Positions 50,006 through 62,900 of a DNA stretch of 64,000 nucleotides are shown here, in pieces. Below the pieces are notes generated by a model that saw nothing but the letters and a program-made list of their open reading frames with translations, made no database searches and was not told where the DNA came from. A program made the position numbers and the translations under genes. The stretch lies in the NCBI GenBank assembly GCA_008692225.1, contig VICG01000007.1, forward strand, positions 1,027,501 through 1,091,500, written 5' to 3'. The DNA is from Monilinia fructicola (Eukaryota; Ascomycota; Leotiomycetes; Helotiales; Sclerotiniaceae). Position 1 is the first letter of the stretch. Each line of letters begins with the position of its first letter.

Positions 50006-50109
50006 CACTCAAGTGAAACAGGGAAAAGTCGTTGATGTTTGACAGGCATTATACAAGTATAATTGATAACCGTAGATGTAATTAATTACCTAAGTAGGTA
50101 TATACCTAC

Positions 50110-50250
50110 CCAGCAGTACAAGTAGTAGTAGTAGTGGCGGTGGTGGTGGTGGTAATAGTAGGAGTATAATAAAGAAATTGGGCATGAAGTAAAAAGTACC
50201 ATCTAATATCATCATATCATCATCATCATCATCATCATCATCATCGCCGT
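50110..50250. repeat. GTA/GTG and ATC trinucleotide repeats
   Basis: GTAGTAGTAGTGGCGGTGG-type run at about 50118-50160, then an ATC run at about 50210-50246. Confidence 0.9.
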
Positions 50251-50848
50251 TGTCGCAATACAAAACAAGAGTAAAAAAGACAAAATAATCTAATCTAATT
50301 ATCAGATATAAAGCTTCACTTGCCTACTTATTAATAATACTTACCTTCCTTCCTACCTACCTTTACCTTTACATTTACATTTACATTTCCTCATCTTCCT
50401 TATGCTTACGATCCATCATATTGATCAGTCAAGAAGGAAAGAAACATTGTGAAAAGTAAATAAATCCAATACTGTAAATCTTCCCTTCGCTTCCCACATC
50501 CGCATTCATTCATTCATATTCGTATTCATCAGTGGCACTGGCACTGGCAAAGTGGCAGGGGCAATCAATTAAGCCTCGCATCATATTATCGCAGTTCTCG
50601 GCTTCCCATTCTTGAATTTGGAGAAAATAATTTCAGCCTTACACTCCAAAAACTTCACACCATTAATTCCCCAAGTCCTACTTTCAACCACACACTGCTC
50701 ATTTTTTTACCTTCGTATCGGACTTGAAGTCTCTTCAAAGCCGCCGGATTGACCTTCTTTGCTTTCTGTCTATCGTCCGCGGTTAAACCTCTTCTATTCC
50801 CTGTTGCTTCCCGACTCACTTCACAAACACACTTCGGCAACCTTCAAG

Positions 50849-52593
50849 ATGGTCGTTGACACTACATATTACGAGGCACTTGGTGTCAAACCGGACGCAA
50901 CGGAATTAGAAATCAAGAAGGCATACAGGAAATTAGCTATCATCACCCATCCCGGTACGTTCTCCGGCTCTCGCTCTCAAGCTCGGCGGTCATTTTTCTT
51001 CCCAAGATACTGATTGAGATCTAGATAAGAATCCCGGCGATGACACTGCGCATGAGAAATTTCAAGCTATTGGCGAAGCATACCAAGTTCTCAGCGACGA
51101 GGAGTTGCGCAAACGATATGATAAATTCGGAAAGGATTCGGCACAACCTGGGGAAGGGTTTGCGGATCCAGCAGAGTTCTTTGGGACCATTTTTGGAGGA
51201 GACGCGTTCGTGGATCTTATTGGAGAAATTACGTTGATGAAGGATTTGACAAAGACCATGGATATCACCATGCAGGAAGGCGCAGAAGAGGAAGAAGAGT
51301 GAGTGTGATTCTTTTTTTGCGGTAGTGGGGCATGGCTTGCGACCCTGAGGGGCATCGCAATGTATTGTGGGTATTGTGAGGGGTTAGCTAATGCTTTGAT
51401 AGATTTCCAGGTACGGAAGCAGCGAAACAGGAAAGTTTGGGCGCAGAGAAGGAGAAAGCTGGTGCATCTGCCGCAGCAGCCGATGGCACACCTAGACATG
51501 CACACTCTGCATCCGTGTCGGAGGCTACAGATGCTTCTGCGTCAGAGTACTCGGAGAAGCCAGCAGCTGTCCCCAGCCCTACCGCATCAGGAACATCAAC
51601 CCCAAGACGTACTACCCAGATTCCTCTGAGACCTGCCATTATGCACCAAACAGAAGAAGAGGCACAAATGGCCGCCGCAAGTCTCACAGAGGAGGAGAAA
51701 GAGTTGAGGAGGAAAGAGAAGAAAAAGGGCGGCCTGTCGAAAGCCCAGCGTGAAGAACTAGCTGCTTATGAGAGAGAACGTGCCAAGGCTCGCAAGGAGA
51801 GAGTTGACACACTGGCAAAGAAGTTGATCGATCGTATTAGCATATGGACCGAGACGGATAAGGGACCCGATGTTACCAAAGCATTTCAAGAGAAAACTCG
51901 CCTGGAAGTAGAGAATCTCAAGATGGAATCTTTCGGTTTGGATATCCTCCATGCGATCGGCCAAACCTATCTTCAAAAAGCTACTGGGCTTCTCAAATCT
52001 CAGAAATTCCTAGGTATCGGCGGTTTCTTCTCTAGACTCAAGGATAAGGGAACGATCGCAAAGGAAACCTGGAATACAATTTCTAGTGCCATCGATGCGC
52101 AAATGACCATGGAGGAGATGGCCAAGATGGAAGAAAAGGGCGGCGAGGATTGGACCGACGAGAAGAAGGTTGAATACGAGCGTCGTGTGACGGGCAAGAT
52201 CCTTACCGCCGCGTGGCGTGGAAGTAAATTTGAGATTCAAGGTGTCCTCCGGGATGTCTGTGATGAGATTCTCAATGACAAGAAGGTCCCCATGGCAAAG
52301 AGACTTGAGCGTGCTCAAGCTTTAGTTATTTCGGGGGAAATTTACTCCAAGGTATGGATCGAGACAACTCTGCTTTGCCACGGGAAACACTACTAACAAA
52401 CATATAGGCTCAGCGCAATGCAGAAGAAGAAGGCGATTACATGGCTTTTGAACAATTAGTCGCCGAGGCAGCCGCAAAGAAAGAGAACAAGAAGAAGGGG
52501 AAGGATAAGAAGGAACATGGACACCATCATCATCACTCACATTCGGAGGCACAGGCTGCCGCTGATGATTTACCAAATGTTCCAAAGGCTTAG
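50849..52593 (+). CDS. DnaJ-domain protein, CAJ1-like (DnaJ-X)
   Basis: Exons are 50849-50954, 51025-51298, 51403-52351 and 52408-52593; 504 residues. Introns are 70, 104, 53-60 bp class with GTACGT..CTAG, GTGAGT..GATAG and GTATGG..ATAG ends. The J domain is N-terminal ([27 protein letters not shown]); the first intron splits the catalytic HPD, giving HP then [28 protein letters not shown]-like stretch has [18 protein letters not shown]. After an acidic and Ser/Ala/Thr-rich linker comes the DnaJ-X domain (about residues 230-440) with [36 protein letters not shown] and [20 protein letters not shown]. The C-terminus has a Lys-rich run and a short His-rich cluster ([10 protein letters not shown]). 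It acts as an Hsp70 co-chaperone; yeast Caj1/Djp1 relatives serve cytosolic or peroxisome-import folding, unassigned here. Confidence 0.93.
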
Positions 52594-54149
52594 ATACGGA
52601 TTTGGGGAAAGAGGAAAGGATTGTGGGCACTCAAGGGTCTACGATAGTATACCCTACGAGGTTCCCCGTGAAGTGGACTGTTTTGTGACTGCGTCATTTA
52701 CAGATATCTCCCCGTGCTTTCAGCGTTATAGTGTGAACGGAGAGAAAGAGGACGGTCGTAGAGAGCCGTAGTAGACGTTCCGTCAAGTGTCTTGTTTTTT
52801 TTTGCATAGGGAATGAAATGATAGACTTTTCAATGCACGCATCAGATTACATTCCCCCTTCACCTGATCGATCGAGTGAGCGGACTCGAATCCTGACGGT
52901 CAACAGATAAGAAAGAGTGTACGCCAATCCATTTGTCGCGGACTCATAACTTGCAACGTATAACTAGCTTATGTACGACCGTATGGAGCAAGGGTTCACT
53001 GACTGTACTGCACTGTACTGCACTGCACTGTACTGTACGCCAGTTCACCCCTTCCGCGCAACACCTGCATTTCTTATTCATCCCGCAAACTCTACACGCA
53101 CACGTCCACGGTGGAGAAATCTCGCGCTACCTAGGTATGTAATATAGTAAATAGTACGTACATACGAAACGATATCATCATCACCATCATCATCATCATC
53201 ATCACCATCATCAATATCCTACCCTCCCCAACCTCCTCCCTCCCTTCCTCCCCCCCCCCCCCCCTAACCCCCAAAGCCAAAAACAGAGAACGAACCAGCG
53301 TCCAATAGGAAACTCTCCGGCGTTCGACGTGGTGGCATTGTCTTTCTTGTCGTTGTTATCCATGGATGGATGGATGGATGGATGGATGGATGATCTTGGG
53401 TGTTGTATGTATCGTATCGTATCGTATCGTAGTGGGTGTGCGTGCAGGTTGGTATATGCGTGCAAGTGAGTATGTATATGCTGGAGTATACTTGAGTATA
53501 CTTGAGTATACTCGAGCATACACGCATGCACACATGGACACAGGCTGGGTGTTGATTGATTGATTGATTGATAGCACCTTTTACCTTGTACCTTGCATCT
53601 TCCATCTTCCATCTTGCTCTCATCCATACGTGATAGAACGCCGTATGTATCGTGCATCATGATGGAGAATAGAAATGTCATGATGAGTACGATGATATTG
53701 GTTGGTAGTACAGAGGTGCTTGGGGGCCGAGTGTCTGGGTTGGTCGAGAGTGGGATGGGAGGTTGGACTATGTTTTGGGAGGGGCGTGGAGGTTGATGGG
53801 TTGGATTGGGTTGGGTTGGGATGGGATGGGATGGAATGGTTTGTTGTTGCTGTGTATGGGTTTAGCTCAGGGGTAGCTGTCCCATGAGGGTCGCTACTCC
53901 ACGAGCCTGGTGGGAGAATCCGTTGTGTTCCTCAACGACTTGCTCATCAAATCACTTGGCAGGTTCACAAGATCTCAAACAGGAATAACTTATTGATACA
54001 CGTTCCATTATTTCCATCAACGTCATGACCCAAATTTATCATACATCCATTTAGAGACCTGAGCTACCATGGAGAGGTACAGTAGTAGTTCATTAGTGCC
54101 GTGCCAGCGAACTCATAAATTAAATAGGTATTATTAAAAGCCAAAGAAA
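52594..54149. other. Intergenic, repeat-dense, no gene recognised
   Basis: 1.55 kb. Holds CTGTACTGCA-type repeats at about 53000-53040, one TACCTAGGTA (53128-53137), the simple-repeat block below, and a TGGGT/TGGGAT run at 53796-53838. Open frames here are products of the repeats. Confidence 0.5.
53170..53572. repeat. Cluster of simple repeats: CAT, poly-C, ATGG, GTATC, TATACTTGAG, TTGA
   Basis: In order: CAT/CAC repeats (about 53172-53212), a 15-base C run (53250-53264), ATGG units (53361-53391), GTATC units (53408-53430), a TATACTTGAG/TATACTCGAG decamer three times (about 53487-53520), and TTGA units (53552-53572). At least six different simple repeats fall in 400 bp. Confidence 0.9.
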
Positions 54150-55766
54150 TTAGAGTTCCGAGTGATCATATCCAGGTGCAATATTTTGCGTTCCCGGGCT
54201 AGCTTGCTCGTGATTAGGGACGAAATTTCCTTTCTTGAGCTCGCCTAAGGCGACGTCAAATCTGGCTCCTGCTAACCATGCTGCTCCAATCTAAAGTTCG
54301 TCGTTAGTAAGGACTCGGTAAGACTAAAGACAAAGACGTACCATAAGCGCAGAGATAACAAATAGCGTTCCAAGGACTGCCAACAGAAGGTAGAATACGT
54401 CTTTCTTGGCCTCTGCTTCTTCGGCTGCTGATTTCTTATCAGCCACGGTTGTTTCACCAGCTTGTTGTAGAGCGATAGCTTTTGGATCTTGCGATGGGAA
54501 TATAGATTCGATAAATTGTTCAATCTAATAAATGTTACAAACTAACTTCTCATGTAGCCAAATTGGGACACATACCTTTCCACATGCAATGCTGATCTTG
54601 AGGAAGTTAGGGTCTTTGGGCGAGTTCTTTTTATTTATTCTTCTCGCATATCTCTTGAAGATTTCACAGACCGTACGCAAGTTCTGTGATGATTCCATCA
54701 TCAATTGGCAAGCATCGCCTTTTGTGATCTTAACATTCTTCTCAAAAATAGCAGGGTTCTGGAAAACGAGCTCCAAGGTTGCAATTGCCATAGCTTGGGG
54801 GATGGCAACAAAATTGAAGACACTTTGATCCTTTATACCGGCCATGTAGAAGAGACATTCATCCGCATGGCTCAGGGAATTGAGAACCATCTCTGAGCTA
54901 CAAGCCAAGGCTGCTGCTCTGTTTTGGGGATCAAAAAGGTCATCAAACTTGTCAACATGCTTGGACCAAATTTCTTTAGGCCAGAAACGTCTCTTATCAT
55001 CAAAATCTTCCCGAATATCTCGAATGATGTTGGTCTTTTGAAGGAACTGGCCCATGGATTCTGATAATTCCGGTCGCTTGAGTAAAGCTGGGTTTGCCAA
55101 CTGACTCTCGACAAACAATCGTGTCAAACCGTCTCCTACAAGACCAGCCACGTAATGGCAGTATAATTCATAATCCTTGATCGTGTTGACGCCATTGATG
55201 TTGTGCTCCGCATTATTCGCATAATCAGCCATACCGTTGCCCATCTTCTTTGTAATGTCCTTGATGATGTTCTTGTATGCAGGTTTGCACTTCTTGAATT
55301 CAGTAATGACACAGTCGAAATGAACGCAAAGCTCTCGATCTTTCTCATTGGGTCCATTTTCATTAAACGTCCATCCATCCTGCTCAATAATACCGTCGAA
55401 AGCTCTTAATAACGGTTCCTTCTTCTCTAGTGGTATCGTCATATCATCTTCGATAGTGTCTAATCCGCGCAGAATCAAATAGAAAAGGGCGACTGGCACA
55501 AGTAATTCAGGGTTCAATTCTTGAATGACCGAACTGAAACTTCGACTGGTCATTTCGAGGTATTTGAAGCAATCCTTGAGGGATTGAGGTTCCTTGGACG
55601 GATCTCTGGTGTGAACTGGGTCGTGCCATATCTTCCTAAAACATGTGTTAGTGATGGGAGGTGAGGAGGTGAGGAGGTGATGTATTGGCAATATGTACCA
55701 TTGCAAGATTGATCTCAACTGATTTGGATGAACAGAAAAGTAAAGGAGATTTTTGAGAAGACCCAT
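54150..55766 (-). CDS. ERG9: Squalene synthase (farnesyl-diphosphate farnesyltransferase)
   Basis: Exons from 5' to 3': 55766-55699, 55635-54576, 54524-54342 and 54290-54150; 483 residues, usual for fungal Erg9. Introns are 63, 51 and 51 bp, each rejoining the frame exactly. The enzyme condenses two farnesyl diphosphates to squalene with NADPH, the first committed step to ergosterol, at the ER membrane. The Asp-rich motifs are both present: [12 protein letters not shown] and [20 protein letters not shown]. Other family blocks are [39 protein letters not shown] and [20 protein letters not shown]. The C-terminal anchor helix is [19 protein letters not shown] joined across intron 3 to MIGAAWLAG. 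The tail after the anchor is about 35 residues. Intact frame throughout. Confidence 0.95.
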
Positions 55767-57872
55767 TATGACTGAAGTGGAGATATATAGATGAATTGAT
55801 TATCAAATTGACAGAATAGGCGGAATATGTGCAATATGTGCAATATGTGCAAGAGTTGTTTTTATTAAGTTGTTGTGGGTATCGTTTTTTTTTCTTGAGA
55901 TGATGGGATGCACTGAATATGGAGGATACGAATACTTCTGCAACTTAATAATAAATAACGGGGGGGGGGAAGTTGAAATTATGAACGGCTCCGGTAAGGA
56001 GAAAGTAGATCCGACCCCGCCAGTTAAATTGAGATTGAGATTGAATTGAATTGAATTGAATTGAATTGAATTTGAATTGAATCTGAGTTGAATGTAAACA
56101 ACGGTACTGTACTTGTAGATAATGTAGATGTTTTTGAGCAGATCAAGAAATGAAGTGAGGTTGAGACAGGAGGATGAACGAGTGAGTGGATGGATGATGG
56201 ATGATGGATGAATGTCTTCCAAGTTCAGTCAACCATCCCCAAAAAACAGACCAGTACCTCCAGCTACCTAGTGCTTGTCGTACCCGTGGACTTGGTGTAA
56301 ATACTCAGGAGTCAGTAGATAGTAGATAGTAGATACTAGATGCTAGATACTAGATACTACCTAGGTAGATACTAGACAGATCGATAGACAATATCCATGG
56401 ATCCTCGTGACTACCTAGCTGTTATAAGTTAGAAGAAGATTGGATTTCCCAGGTTACTTCTGCCAACAAATGTCGGAATCTTCTATCAATCAATTGACAA
56501 GTTGCCATCTGTCACCGCCAAATGTGTATGTAGTATGGACTCTGGAGTAGTAGGGGAAAGGGTATAGAGTAAGAGTAACTGGGAACCTTGGAACGTCTAA
56601 TAAGGACTAGTTAGTTGATAGATTTGTTAAAATAGAACTTATAAGAGATCTAAAGATTTATAGAAATGATAATAAGATATTATTAATAATATGTATAGAG
56701 TATATATTATCTACTTAATTAAATATATACTCCTATGATACTTGAAATAAATATATTTATATTATTCGAGTATCACGATATAGAATATGTATATACGCTT
56801 ACGTAATTAGTTAGTCTAACGCTAGTATGACACGTGACTCTCTTCGATCCATCTCCTCTCCCTCGACCTAGATTATTTATAGGTTATATTACTTTTAGAT
56901 TATAAACTTTATAAGAGATATATTTCTTTAAGATGCGTATTATCTATATACTAAGTAATATTAATATATATTAATTACTTAGTTATTATCTACTTATCAA
57001 TAAATAATAATTAAATATATTTATTAATTAAAAATAATATAATTACTTAAATATAAGATAATAAGATAATAAGATAATAAATATATATTTTAATTATAAT
57101 TATCTACTTATAATTATTATTATATCCTTTTTATTCTTTCTATTCCTTATTTTATATTCTATTTTAAAGTTAACTTATAAGGTGAAATCATTCCCTTTAT
57201 TAATTTAATACTTTTATTATTAGTATTAACCCCAGATTCTCTTCTGCTTTTGGGTGCATGCGCATCTTGCATTCCAGCCAATCACATCAAATCATAGAAT
57301 CCCCTTTTACCGTAAAGAGACAACGGAAGCCTAATACGGACCACGGGTATCCATGTACCAGGTGCTTTTGAGCGAGGCTGACTGTCGGAACAATAACAAA
57401 CAATGTTGGATATCTCATTATCTCACCATCTTACCATCTCACTCACTCACTTCCTCCCTCTGATCATATACAATGCCATGACAATTCAATTGTGCATACA
57501 ACTTGGAAGTGTATGATTTTTATCCCAAAACCCTCGCTGTCATGATCAAACCATATCTCTAGCTCTATTTTACTCAATCCTCATCACATTCTCCATGTGC
57601 ATTTCACATTCGCACACATATGTACACATAGCGTCTGGTTATGAATCTAGCTTGCTATCCACCAACCCAACCATCACATCACCAACAACGGCGATCCACA
57701 CTCTTGCCGTACAATCGCAACATCTATACCTTATACTCTTGTGCTTTTACTGTTTATGAAGCTTACAAGGCATATGCTCTGCGCAGTTCATAATATTCCA
57801 TTGAGTCGCATACCATTGAGGCGCATACCATAATACTCCATTCAGTCGTATACCATAATATTCTCATCTACC
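55767..57872. other. Intergenic with microsatellites and an AT-rich island
   Basis: 2.1 kb between the divergent ERG9 and transporter genes. Near ERG9: AATATGTGC 9-mer units (55826-55851), a 10-base G run (55970-55979), GAATT repeats (about 56043-56072) and ATACTAG-type repeats with a TACCTAGGTA (56310-56370). The AT-rich island is a separate entry. From 57240 to 57870 the sequence is ordinary, with a repeated CCATTGAG/CCATTCAG(TC/GC)GCATACCATA element just before the transporter start. Confidence 0.5.
56580..57235. other. AT-rich, RIP-like island
   Basis: About 650 bp made almost entirely of A and T (TATTAATATATATTAATTACTTA-like), interrupted by one short G/C-containing patch at about 56815-56875. 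No open frames of length. The edges are fairly sharp: normal composition before 56580 and from about 57235. It resembles a repeat remnant eroded by C-to-T mutation, but no terminal repeats or transposon domains remain to identify it. Confidence 0.6.
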
Positions 57873-59061
57873 ATGGGAGAACTCGAACCTTTAGAACGAG
57901 ATGTGGAAAAGGCGGAGTCGAAGCCAATGATTGGGGATGAGATACAAAACAAAGATGAGGGCAGAAGGAAGAAGACTCGTGCCAGTCAAATCGTGGATAT
58001 GGCTTGTATTGGTTTGAATATCATCAGTACAGTCTTTCTCGTCTTTTTGAATAAATGGTTTGCGTGAAGACTCTCTTGCTTGTATGAGCACAAGTGCTAA
58101 ATGATATAGGATATTCAAAGACCCCCAATTGCGAAAGATGCAAATCTCCTTTGCAATGTGGCATTTTTCTTGCACATCCATAGTATTGTGGCTCGCTAGT
58201 CGCCCCCCGTTCAACCTATTCGTTGCTAAACGATTGCCATTTCTTCAAATGCTTCCATTGTGCTGTTTCTTCGCCGGCTTTCTTATCCTTGGCAATTTGA
58301 GTTTGGCATTCAACTCTGTGGGATTCTACCAGTCGGTGACCTCCCTTGATTGCGTCTCCTCAATACCATACTAACTTATCTCTCCTCGTCAGACTCGCAA
58401 AAATTATGACCACCCCCTGCGTCGCCCTCCTCCAATACTTCTTTCTCTCCAAACCCGTATCCCCTCAGACTGTCCTCGCCCTCGCCAGTGTTTGCATCGG
58501 TGTAGCTCTAACGAATACCGGAGCATCTGGAACCACCACGTTTGGCGCTTCAATTGCCATTGCTGCCTTTGTCGTGACCGCATTCTACCAAGTCTGGATC
58601 GGTAAAAAACTCACTGATTTCAAAGCCTCATCTCCCCAGCTCTTACTCAATCAAGCTCCAATATCAGTTTTGATTCTAGCATTCTTGGCGCCCTTCTTCG
58701 ACACAAAGCCAGATATATCTGTTATCCCACGGGATACACTGATTGCCCTAGGGCTGAGCGGATTGGCTGCCGCATTACTGAATTTAAGTCAATTCCTGAT
58801 CATAGGAAGAATGTCAGCCTTGACATTCAACGTCGCGTCCAAGTATGCCCATCATACCCCGCACCCCTTCCCCTCCTTTCTCACTGTTCCTATCCCAGCC
58901 CAAATCGTAAAATACTAACCCCATCCTCCAGTGTAAAAACAATCATAATCCTCACCTACGGCTGGATCAGTGAAGGCCGAATCCTCACTCTCAAAGATTC
59001 CACCGGGATCTTGCTCGCCCTAGGTGGCGCCACGGTGTACAGCCAGCTTTCACAAAGATGA
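57873..59061 (+). CDS. SLC35E3-like drug/metabolite transporter family protein
   Basis: Exons are 57873-58057, 58110-58331, 58393-58842 and 58932-59061; 328 residues. Introns are 52, 61 and 89 bp and each rejoins the frame (FLNKW to IFKDPQ; GFYQ to LAKIMTTP; FNVASN to VKTIIILTYGW). The protein belongs to the TPT/nucleotide-sugar transporter group of the DMT superfamily, most like SLC35E3 in LNIISTVFLVFLNKW, VGFYQLAKIMTTPC, TAFYQVWIGKKL and QLLLNQAPISVLIL. A charged, Lys/Glu-rich cytosolic N-terminus of about 40 residues precedes roughly ten hydrophobic segments. Golgi/ER location and a nucleotide-sugar or phosphorylated-sugar substrate are expected from the family; the substrate is not deducible here. 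The start Met at 57873 has an A at -3. Confidence 0.9.
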
Positions 59062-59986
59062 AAAGTGCCGTCATGCGTGGTGAATGATGTCGATTCCGAT
59101 GGCCACTATCGATCTGAGTCGCATAGGACCTCGAGCGATAAATGAGATTCGTTTCATCAACAGACGCAAGGACCGTGACGAATTGGATAGATAGATAGGG
59201 AGATAGATAGACAGCGACAATCCTCGACTCGAGTACACCACATCGACAGCAAGATCCAAATTCAACGCTTCATGCATTCCATAATAGAATCACCCCCAGC
59301 AGCTTCTTGACCTAAACAACCAAAAATTCCCTGGAAGAAAAAAAATGGAACCCAAATATTACAGCCACAACTCACTCACTGTGCGCATGAATTCATGCGA
59401 TGGTGGTCCCAGTGAGCTCCCACGTCGGTATCTTGCAGCACCCAGTTTGGGACTCGATGCGCGTGAATGATGGATTCATGAAAAGACGGAAGAGCTGAAT
59501 TGGGTGATATCGAGTTCCTTGTTCGTTCACATTTATACCATGTCTTTGATTATTGTAAGAGATTATTGGGTTCTGTTTCTTGGGGGGGGGGGGTGTCTGT
59601 CTTGACGTGGGTAGTTAGTGATATGATGTATATGAGAAGGGTGGAAGAGATGGGATCTAGATTTTGCTGATTAGGGCCATGGAAAATTGAGAAAGACGTT
59701 GGTGCATGGTATACAGGTAGTTAACAAAGATCCATTATATGCATCGCATTCAATTATACATCTAAAACTCCCTTACGCCTACGAACCCAGAACCCCCTAC
59801 TCAGATGATGCCCAAAGAACTTTGATGATGGTGAGAAGGGGGAGTCGATGTGTGCTGCGCTACGCCAATTCTAATATGTATTACATCTCACCCGCCTTGT
59901 CCATAATCATACCATGCATTCTACATGCAAAATCTATCCATCTCCCTTGCAATCATTGACTCATTCAACCGGTTCATGCGTCTCAT
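59062..59986. other. Convergent intergenic region
   Basis: 3' flanks of the SLC35E3-like gene and the ABC transporter gene. Contains ATAGATAGG repeats at about 59188-59212 and a 12-base G run (59582-59593). No gene recognised. Confidence 0.5.
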
Positions 59987-62900
59987 CTACCGTCTCTCCA
60001 CCAACAAGAAATGCATGGCCACATACGCCAAGAGAATAAACGCACCCGCAACAATGGCCAGGTTAATTGCATCTGGCCAAAATGCTTGAGTGTCAAATCC
60101 AAAACTGCTCAGGATTACTGCGCCGGGTACAGTAATATCGAGTTTGTATTTTTGATCGACAAGTGTCAAGTACGTGACTTCGTTTACGATGAGAGACTCG
60201 AATCCGTAGTGGAATATAGATAGAGATTGTAGCCAAAGAGCGGATTTCGGGATGGCATCGTGGTTAAGGAGGAGACCGGCGAAGAGAAGACTGAAGAGCA
60301 TGACGAGACTTCCGATGAGACTTGCGACACCATTATCCTTGAAAACAATACCGAGGAAGAGGCAGATGGCGGCCGCTGCGAGGTTGAAGAGGACGAGGAT
60401 AAGGAGAAATTTGAAGAAGTTGGGGGCTTCAGCTACGAGTCCGGTCATAGGGTATAAGATGGAGCCCATGATCAGAGGGGGGATGATGCGGAGCGGTACA
60501 ATATCGAAGACAACTTTCGCTAGGAAGTATGTGATAGGGGAGTAGTAACCATTTGCTCTCTCTCTGACGAAAACCATGCGCTCGGTAGCGAAGACGTTCA
60601 AGCTGGAGAGAGTTACTGAAGCCGAAAAGTGCGAGGATGAAGAAGAACAACCCCAGACGATTCTGGAAACCAGGAATGTCATCCGTAAGGCCATAAAATA
60701 GGAATCCGGAGAGAACAGCCAGTAAGATGGCGATTGCGTAATGTGTGAGCATCAGCATGGGGTTTCTGTAGAGATTGCGCCATGTGCGTTGTGAGAGGAT
60801 TACGAATTGGCGTAGATATCCAACTCTTGCATATCCTCTGCCCATGGTATTTGTCGGTGATGAGTTGTTCTCTTGCACATGTCCATTGATGCTACCATTT
60901 GCACTCTGTGCAGCAGATACAGCATTTTTAAGGTCATCTTGAAAATCTCGCGAAATTGGTGAATGTGCATAAGCCGAGACCAAAACATCCAAATCGGTTC
61001 CAGATCCGGGTGCATCTGGTGGTAAATTGTCTGGATCTTCGGCAATCGAAGAATGTTGTCTTGACATTCTGAGCCAGTGTTGGTTAGCATCGGGATCGAC
61101 AGGCGCCTCATCTGGTTGAGAAGTAGGTGTATCAATGCCACTCTTTTTGCGAGTAAAAAGTTCCCGTTCTTGCCTTGCCTTTACAGAGTCACGACGTTTG
61201 CCTTTAGGTCTTAATAGAGACTCGCTTGGACTACCGACAACAGGCTCTTCTATACTACCGCCAGAGATACTCGCAATGGATTTCACTGCCCTAGTACTGC
61301 TTGCGCCAACGCTTGGTGCAACTCCATGTCTGAATTCGGATGAAGCATCGTCAATTGGGGTGCGAGGCGTGCCAACGTGCATTGTCAAATCGACCAAGTA
61401 ATCAGCAATGTTGAATCCAGGTGGACATGAGTAGCCAATATGATCGAAATACTCCTGACAAAGGCTAAATTCTCCAGAATAGACAGTTCTCCCCTTTGCG
61501 AGAAGTAGCAATCTATCAAACAGAGCCACAATGTTAGATCTGGGTTGATGAATGGTAAATATGACCGTTCTTTTGTAGGTTTTGGCCAGGTTGACCAGGC
61601 ATTCGATAACGTTGAATGCATTGTATGCATCAAGACCACTTGTTGGTTCGTCAAGGAATAATATGCTTGGACTGGTCACCAATTCACAAGCTATTCCCAC
61701 TCGACGCTTTTCGCCGCCTGAAATACCACGGCCTTTACCATCTTCAGAACCAATCAAGGAATCTTTAATGTGAGAAATACCAAGCTGTCGCTCAACCTCA
61801 AAAACCCTCTGCTCCTTAGCTGATCTTCCCATATCCCTTGGCAATCTCAAAAGAGCGCTGGTCATGATCGTTTCATGAACGGTAAGGGTAGGTAACATAG
61901 CATCCTCTTGATCCACAAATCCGATAACACTTCTGTACTCATTATCTGTGACCTTTTCGCCATTGACATAAAAATTTCCTTGGACAACGCCTCTTTTATT
62001 TTTGCGAGCAAGAATGTCAAGAAATGTGGTTTTTCCAGCCCCAGAAGCACCCATGATCGCCATAATTTCACCAGGATGAGCTACACCCTGAATGCCAGTT
62101 AAAATCTGCTTTCCATTTAGATTATACGAAACATTTTCGAAGTATAGAGAAGCGGGTTTGTGATCAGTCATGAGCTTGATGCTCTCATCATCGGAATCAT
62201 CTAGATGAATAGGCCCGTACTTGAACTGCCTTCGAGACAAGTACCAAACTAGTAGAATAACTCCAACAACAAATAAAGACGCAGCAGCGATAACACCTGC
62301 GATCAAAGGTGTGTTGATTTTCTTAATGGGACGTTCATATCCTGGAATTTCAGTTTCGTAGAGACATTCTCCGGCCTGGCAGTTGATGAAGATACTACTG
62401 TCCCCAAACATCTGTTGAATAAGCAGATCCATTTGAGGTTCCTTGAAGGTACATTGATTGCTTCCACTTTTCTGCTCGCAGTTAAAGGTTGCAGGACCTC
62501 TAATTTCTTGATCAAGGAAGTCCGAGATATCAACCGATCCATTCTCACCACAAAGCATCCGATCCGGAACACACTTGCAAGCAATGTTTTCGCATTTCGC
62601 GCTGGTAGAGTTTCGATCGTAGTCATTTTCGGCGCCCGACGTACAAGTATCCAAGGAACAATAGAACGACTCCTTTTCGTCAACCCAAAACTGGAAGTCG
62701 CAAGTTTCTACTTCGGCGTTGCAGGTGAAAGTGACCTGGGGTTTTTTCCCATCCAAAATATCCACAATCTTTCTGTTTGTAACGTCGCACATCTGATAGT
62801 TCTCCTTGACAACCTCGCCATTCTGATAGCAAACACCTCCTTCTTTGTCGGGCATCAGAGCATTACATGCCTTGTCATTCGTACAAACATTACAGTTGAT

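Larger units (their letters stand above)
49107..50848. other. Intergenic with dense simple repeats
   Basis: 1.7 kb with no gene recognised. Three TACCTAGGTA-like palindromes lie at 49271-49450, microsatellites follow (separate entries), and a GCACTG/GGCA repeat lies near 50535-50560. The segment just before the DnaJ gene is C/T-rich. Confidence 0.5.

Noticed and set aside
51299..51402. Suspected sixth frame break in the DnaJ gene between exons 2 and 3
   Set aside because: Using the GATAG acceptor (ending 51402) rather than the nearby TTCCAG restores the frame exactly, so no indel is needed.
52880..52895. tRNA B-box-like ACTCGAATCC
   Set aside because: T-arm stem does not pair and no tRNA body is visible upstream.
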